Assembly (NCBI RefSeq): GCF_051124815.1
Contig: NZ_CP118490.1
Span: 372,001-436,000, forward strand
DNA from: Azospirillum sp051124815
GTDB taxonomy: Bacteria > Pseudomonadota > Alphaproteobacteria > Azospirillales > Azospirillaceae
Direction: 5' to 3'
DNA: 64,000 nt
Made by a program: the position numbers and the translations under genes. Positions 60,283 to 64,000 of the stretch are shown here, one piece after another. Position 1 is the stretch's first letter. Every line of letters begins with the position of its first letter. The notes beneath the pieces were generated by a model, which saw nothing but the letters and a program-made list of their open reading frames with translations, was not told the origin of the DNA and ran no database searches.

Positions 60283-63200
60283 TCACCCCACCATCCGCTG
60301 CCCTTCCGCGAGCAGCTGTCCCAGCAATGCCCTCAGCGCACCCGGCCGCACCGGCTTGTACAGCAGCCGGCAGCCCGCCGCCTCGATGTCCTCGCGCACG
60401 GCGGCGTCGCGATCGGCGGTGACGACCGCCGCGGGGATGTCGCTGCCGAGCCGGGCGCGCAGGGTGCGCAGGGCCTCCACCCCCGTCAGGCTGCGGTCGA
60501 GGTGATAGTCGGTCAGGATCACGTCGGGAGTCTGCCCCTCCAGCTTCTCCAGGGCAAGGTCCGGGGCGACCGCGGTAACGACGCGGCAGGACCAGCTGGA
60601 CAGCAGGTCCTCGGTGGCGCGGGCGATGGCGGGCTCATTCTCCAGGCACAGCACCAACACGCCGCGCAGGTCACGGCCACGCGGGCGGACCACCACGGCG
60701 CGTGCGGCGACCGGCTCGTCGGTCAGCGGCACCAGGACGGAGAAGGCGCTGCCGCGCCCGACCTTCGACCGCACCTGAACCGTATGGCCGAGGATTCCGG
60801 CCAGACGCTCGACGATGGCGAGGCCGAGGCCCAACCCCTTGCCGCGGTCGTCGCCGTCATTGTCCAGCTGACGGAACTCCATGAAGATTTCCGGCACCTT
60901 GTGTTCGGGGATGCCCGGCCCGGTGTCCCACACCTCGATCGACAGGAAATTCCCCCGTCGGCGGCAGCCCAGCAGGATGCGTCCGGTGCGGGTGTAGCGC
61001 ACCGCGTTGGCAAGGTAGTTCTGCAGGATGCGCCGCAGCAGCGTCGGGTCGCTGCGCACCGTGGCCGAACAATCGACCACCCGCAGCCCCAGCCCGTGGC
61101 GGCTGGCCAGCACGGTAAACTCCTCGCCCAACGGTTTCAGCAATTCGTCGATGCGCATCGGCACCGGGTTCGGCTTCACCACGCCGCTGTCGATCTTGGA
61201 GACGTCCAGCAGGTCGCCCAGGATTTGCTCCACCGACCGCAGCGAGGCGTCGATCTGGCGGATGGCGCTGTCGCCGTTGCGTTCACCCAGAGCGGACAGG
61301 AACAGCCGGGCGGCGTGCAGCGGCTGCAGCAGGTCATGGCTGGCGGCGGCCAGGAAGCGGGTCTTGCCGCGGTTGGCGCGCTCGGCCTCCGCCTTCGCTT
61401 CCGACAGGGCGTGGGTGCGCTCCTCGATGCGGCGTTCCAGCGATTCGTTGGCTTCACGCAAGGCGGCGGCGGCGCGGTGGCGTTCGGTGACGTCGGTGTA
61501 GACGGCGACGAAGCCGCCGCCCCCTGGTTTTGAGCCGGGCATTGGGTTGGTGGCGATCTCCAGCACCGTCCCGTCGGGCCGCACGCGCTCATAGACGTCG
61601 GGCTTGTTGCGGCGGCGCGGGTCGGAGCGGCGCTCCAGCAGGGTCTCGATCTCGCCGTTGCGCCCATATTCGCCGCGCCGTGCGATCAGCCCGACGATGT
61701 CCCGCAGCGAGGTGCCGACCTGGACGAAGCCGTCCGGAAGATTCAGCAGGACCAGGAACTGGTTGTTCCAGGTGGCGACGCGCCAATCCTCGTCGAACAC
61801 CGCGATGCCCTGGGGAACATTCTCGACCGTGGCGCGCAGAAGCTCGTGCTGCTTCAGGATGGCCCGCGACGCTTCGTCGATGATGGAGCGAGCATCGGTG
61901 CGCGACAGCCGGCGGTCGGACAGCAGTCCGGCCACCACCACGCGCGCCGACGCCGAACCCACGGCGCCGGCCAGCAGCCGCTCGGTCAGCTGGATCGCCT
62001 CGCCATCGGTGCGCATCAGCAGGGCGGTGCGCAGATCGCCGTCCTCCACCCCGGTGAAACGGCGGAAAGCGGCATCGGCGCGCGGCTGCCCGACATAGCG
62101 CACGGCCAGATCGTGCAGATCGGCCAGGGTGGCGCCGCGCGGCCCGTGCGGCTCGCCGTCGGAGGCGCGGCGCAGGCTCATGAAGCGGGCGGCCTGCTGG
62201 CGCTCCAGTGTCGACGGACGGGTCAGCAGCGACACCACGACGAACAGCAGCAGGTTCGGCCCCAGGCTCCACAGGGCGGCATTGGTCAGCGGGTCGATGC
62301 CGGCGATGCCGGCCAGCGCTACCGGGCTGAGACCGGTCAGGCCGAACGGCCCCTCGCGCAGCGCGCTGGAGGCCAACCATCCGGCATCGGCGAAGGACGG
62401 CAGCAACATGGTGTAGGCCCAGCCCAGGAAGCCGGCGCAGATGCCGGCGAAGGCGCCGCTGCGGCTGGCCCGGCTCCACACCAGTCCACCCAACAGGGCA
62501 GGGGCGAACTGCGCCACCGCGGTGAAGCTCATCATGCCAATGGTCGCCAGCGGAAAGGCCGGGCCGATCAGCCGGTAGCAGCCATAGGACAGCAGCACCA
62601 GCACGATCACCGCTGACCGCCGCACCAGCAGCAGGATCCCCGCCGGATCGTCGCGCAGCCGCCGGTCGTCGGGGCGCAGCGCCATCAGCAGCGGAACGGC
62701 GATGTCGTTGCAGATCATGGTGCTGAGCGCCACCATCTCCACCAGGATCATGCTGGTGGCGGCCGATAGCCCGCCGATGAAGGCGGCGAGCGCCAGCCAC
62801 GGCCAGCCCTGGCTCAGCGGAATCGACACCATGAAGGTATCGGCGTTGGTCGTTCCGTCGGGAAGCAGCATCAGCCCGGCCAGCGCCACCGGCATGACGA
62901 ACAGGTTGATGGCGACCAGATAGGCGGGGAACAGCTTCGCCGACGACCGCACGTCGCCGGCATGGGTGTTCTCCACCACCGCGACGTGGAACTGGCGCGG
63001 CAGGCACAGGATCGCCAGCCCCGACAGCAGGCAGGCCACCCACCAGTCGGTGCCGATGCTGTCCAGCCGGATCAGCTCAAGGAATCCGGGATTGCGGACG
63101 GCAGCGTCGATGAAGGTGGCGGGGTCGCCGAAGACGGAAAAGGCGATGGCGCCGCCCACCCCCAGCGCCGCGGCGAGCTTCACCACCGATTCCGCGGCGA

Positions 63201-63777
63201 TGGCCATCATCAGTCCGCGGTGATGTTCGTTGGCCGACACGCTGCGCACACCGAACAGGATGGCGAAGGCCGCCATCAGCAGCGCCGCCATCAGCGCCGT
63301 TCCGCCCGGCATCTGGCTGAGGTCGGTTCCCAGCGAGGCTCCGCCCAGGATTTCGAAGCTGACGCTGATCGCCTTCAGCTGCAGGGCGATATAGGGCAGA
63401 AGCCCGATCACCGCGGCGATGGTGACCAGCGCTGCCAGGCTGCGGCTCTTGCCGTAGCGGGCGGACAGGAAGTCGGAGATGGAGACGACGTTCTCCGACT
63501 TCGCCACCCGGACGATGCGGGCCAGAACCGGCCAGCCCAGCCCGATCATCAGGATCGGCCCGATGTAGATCGGCAGGAAATAGAAGCCCCCGGTCGCCGC
63601 CCGTCCGACGGCGCCGTAGAAAGTCCAGGAGGTGCAATAGACGCCGAAGCTCAGCGCATAGAGCCAGGGCGTTCGTCGGTCGCTGCCATGGTTGCCGGTG
63701 CGGTCGCCGTACCACGCGATGGCGAACAGCGACAACAGATAGGCCAGCGACGCGGCCAGGATAAACCAGCTTTCCAT
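60283..63777 (-). CDS. crbS: SLC5 transporter-fused hybrid histidine kinase, CrbS-like
   Basis: This 1164-residue inner-membrane kinase begins with a 12-13 helix sodium/solute-symporter domain (~1-510, IGPILMIGLGWPVLARIVRV; SISDFLSARYGKSRSLAAL; RQFHVAVVENTHAGDVRSS). A STAC-like linker follows (FMSLRRASDGEPHGPRGATL), then PAS (~655-785), HisKA with His near 812 in AAASHDLLQPLHAARLF, HATPase (LQNYLANAVRYTRTG, DTGPGIPE, GKGLGLGLAIVERL) and a C-terminal receiver (VILTDYHLDRSLTG). This matches CrbS/MxtR-type proteins that control the acetate switch. Whether the transporter part moves or just senses acetate or another acid is open. ATG 63777 starts directly at the first helix. Confidence 0.93.
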   Translation of the reverse strand: MESWFILAASLAYLLSLFAIAWYGDRTGNHGSDRRTPWLYALSFGVYCTSWTFYGAVGRAATGGFYFLPIYIGPILMIGLGWPVLARIVRVAKSENVVSISDFLSARYGKSRSLAALVTIAAVIGLLPYIALQLKAISVSFEILGGASLGTDLSQMPGGTALMAALLMAAFAILFGVRSVSANEHHRGLMMAIAAESVVKLAAALGVGGAIAFSVFGDPATFIDAAVRNPGFLELIRLDSIGTDWWVACLLSGLAILCLPRQFHVAVVENTHAGDVRSSAKLFPAYLVAINLFVMPVALAGLMLLPDGTTNADTFMVSIPLSQGWPWLALAAFIGGLSAATSMILVEMVALSTMICNDIAVPLLMALRPDDRRLRDDPAGILLLVRRSAVIVLVLLSYGCYRLIGPAFPLATIGMMSFTAVAQFAPALLGGLVWSRASRSGAFAGICAGFLGWAYTMLLPSFADAGWLASSALREGPFGLTGLSPVALAGIAGIDPLTNAALWSLGPNLLLFVVVSLLTRPSTLERQQAARFMSLRRASDGEPHGPRGATLADLHDLAVRYVGQPRADAAFRRFTGVEDGDLRTALLMRTDGEAIQLTERLLAGAVGSASARVVVAGLLSDRRLSRTDARSIIDEASRAILKQHELLRATVENVPQGIAVFDEDWRVATWNNQFLVLLNLPDGFVQVGTSLRDIVGLIARRGEYGRNGEIETLLERRSDPRRRNKPDVYERVRPDGTVLEIATNPMPGSKPGGGGFVAVYTDVTERHRAAAALREANESLERRIEERTHALSEAKAEAERANRGKTRFLAAASHDLLQPLHAARLFLSALGERNGDSAIRQIDASLRSVEQILGDLLDVSKIDSGVVKPNPVPMRIDELLKPLGEEFTVLASRHGLGLRVVDCSATVRSDPTLLRRILQNYLANAVRYTRTGRILLGCRRRGNFLSIEVWDTGPGIPEHKVPEIFMEFRQLDNDGDDRGKGLGLGLAIVERLAGILGHTVQVRSKVGRGSAFSVLVPLTDEPVAARAVVVRPRGRDLRGVLVLCLENEPAIARATEDLLSSWSCRVVTAVAPDLALEKLEGQTPDVILTDYHLDRSLTGVEALRTLRARLGSDIPAAVVTADRDAAVREDIEAAGCRLLYKPVRPGALRALLGQLLAEGQRMVG

Positions 63778-64000
63778 GGGGCTTTGCGCATCCCGTTCCT
63801 GATTTTCACTCCCTGTGGGCGGCAGTTTATCACAGCGCGCGCGTCGGCACCGCGCCTGCTTCGCACCGCCACCTTTGGCCGCACGCAAATGGCTGAGGCC
63901 GGTGGTGCCGGGGGCAAAGGGGGCCGCCCGACCGCACGTCCGGCGAAGCCGGGACACATCCGCCCTTTCGTTGTTCTTCCTGCGGGGCTGCAAAGCCTTT

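Noticed and set aside
63778..64000. Possible gene or RNA at the right edge
   Set aside because: Only short shadow frames on the minus strand; no tRNA-like fold or conserved protein was seen. Probably the upstream region of the CrbS-like gene.

Overview
The window is dense, GC-rich chromosomal DNA of an alphaproteobacterium, most likely Azospirillum or a close relative in the Rhodospirillales/Azospirillales. This rests on very high third-position GC, the gene families present (DUF2336, Mla-type lipid transporter with a STAS-fused permease, globin-coupled chemoreceptor, ETF-quinone oxidoreductase beside an alphaproteobacterial-type uracil-DNA glycosylase) and the abundance of sensory proteins. 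No rRNA, tRNA, CRISPR array, integrase or transposase was seen.

Layout. 1-9.4 kb: a CorA magnesium channel running off the left edge, a small membrane protein, a PRPP-synthase-like enzyme, a globin/CZB chemoreceptor, an unknown protein translationally coupled to a CHASE-PAS-GGDEF-EAL enzyme, a DEDDh exonuclease and a DUF427 protein. 9.4-12.4 kb: a less GC-rich accessory stretch of orphan genes. It holds a 24-residue hydrophobic peptide gene resembling the E. coli TisB toxin behind a structured leader, a zinc-ribbon membrane protein and an Arc-like repressor. 12.4-21.4 kb: an HTH protein, an M20 deacylase divergent from an MhpD-like hydratase, an EamA exporter, DoxX, apt, and a four-gene Mla-type lipid ABC transporter operon. 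21.4-30.5 kb: an unknown protein, DUF2336 coupled to a PAS histidine kinase, a GNAT-like protein, adenine deaminase, and a sigma-54-driven CocE-like protein lacking two catalytic residues, convergent with a Fic protein with a degenerate motif. 30.5-42.2 kb: hemerythrin, a TPR protein, an APH-like kinase, MoaB, a lytic transglycosylase, UDG, ETF-QO, a DUF3426 zinc-ribbon protein and a TyrR-like regulator.

42.2-51 kb is catabolic. The TyrR-like regulator is divergent from dadA, which has a near-perfect -24/-12 promoter and three TyrR-box-like palindromes. Next comes a D-lactate/L-lactate oxidation operon (FAD/Fe-S dehydrogenase, lutA, lutB, lutC, small ORF) divergent from a GntR/FCD regulator. 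51-64 kb: an NtrC-type response regulator coupled to a large hybrid kinase, citrate synthase, a NadQ/NrtR-like regulator, and a CrbR-like LuxR regulator convergent with a CrbS-like SLC5 hybrid kinase. The lactate and D-alanine oxidation genes, citrate synthase and the putative acetate-sensing pair make the right-hand third a carbon-overflow and re-assimilation neighbourhood.

A family of G/C-rich palindromic repeats (about 100-180 bp) occurs five times. Four copies are intergenic and one is carried in frame inside lutC. The most novel candidate is the TisB-like small-peptide locus at about 10.1-10.3 kb.
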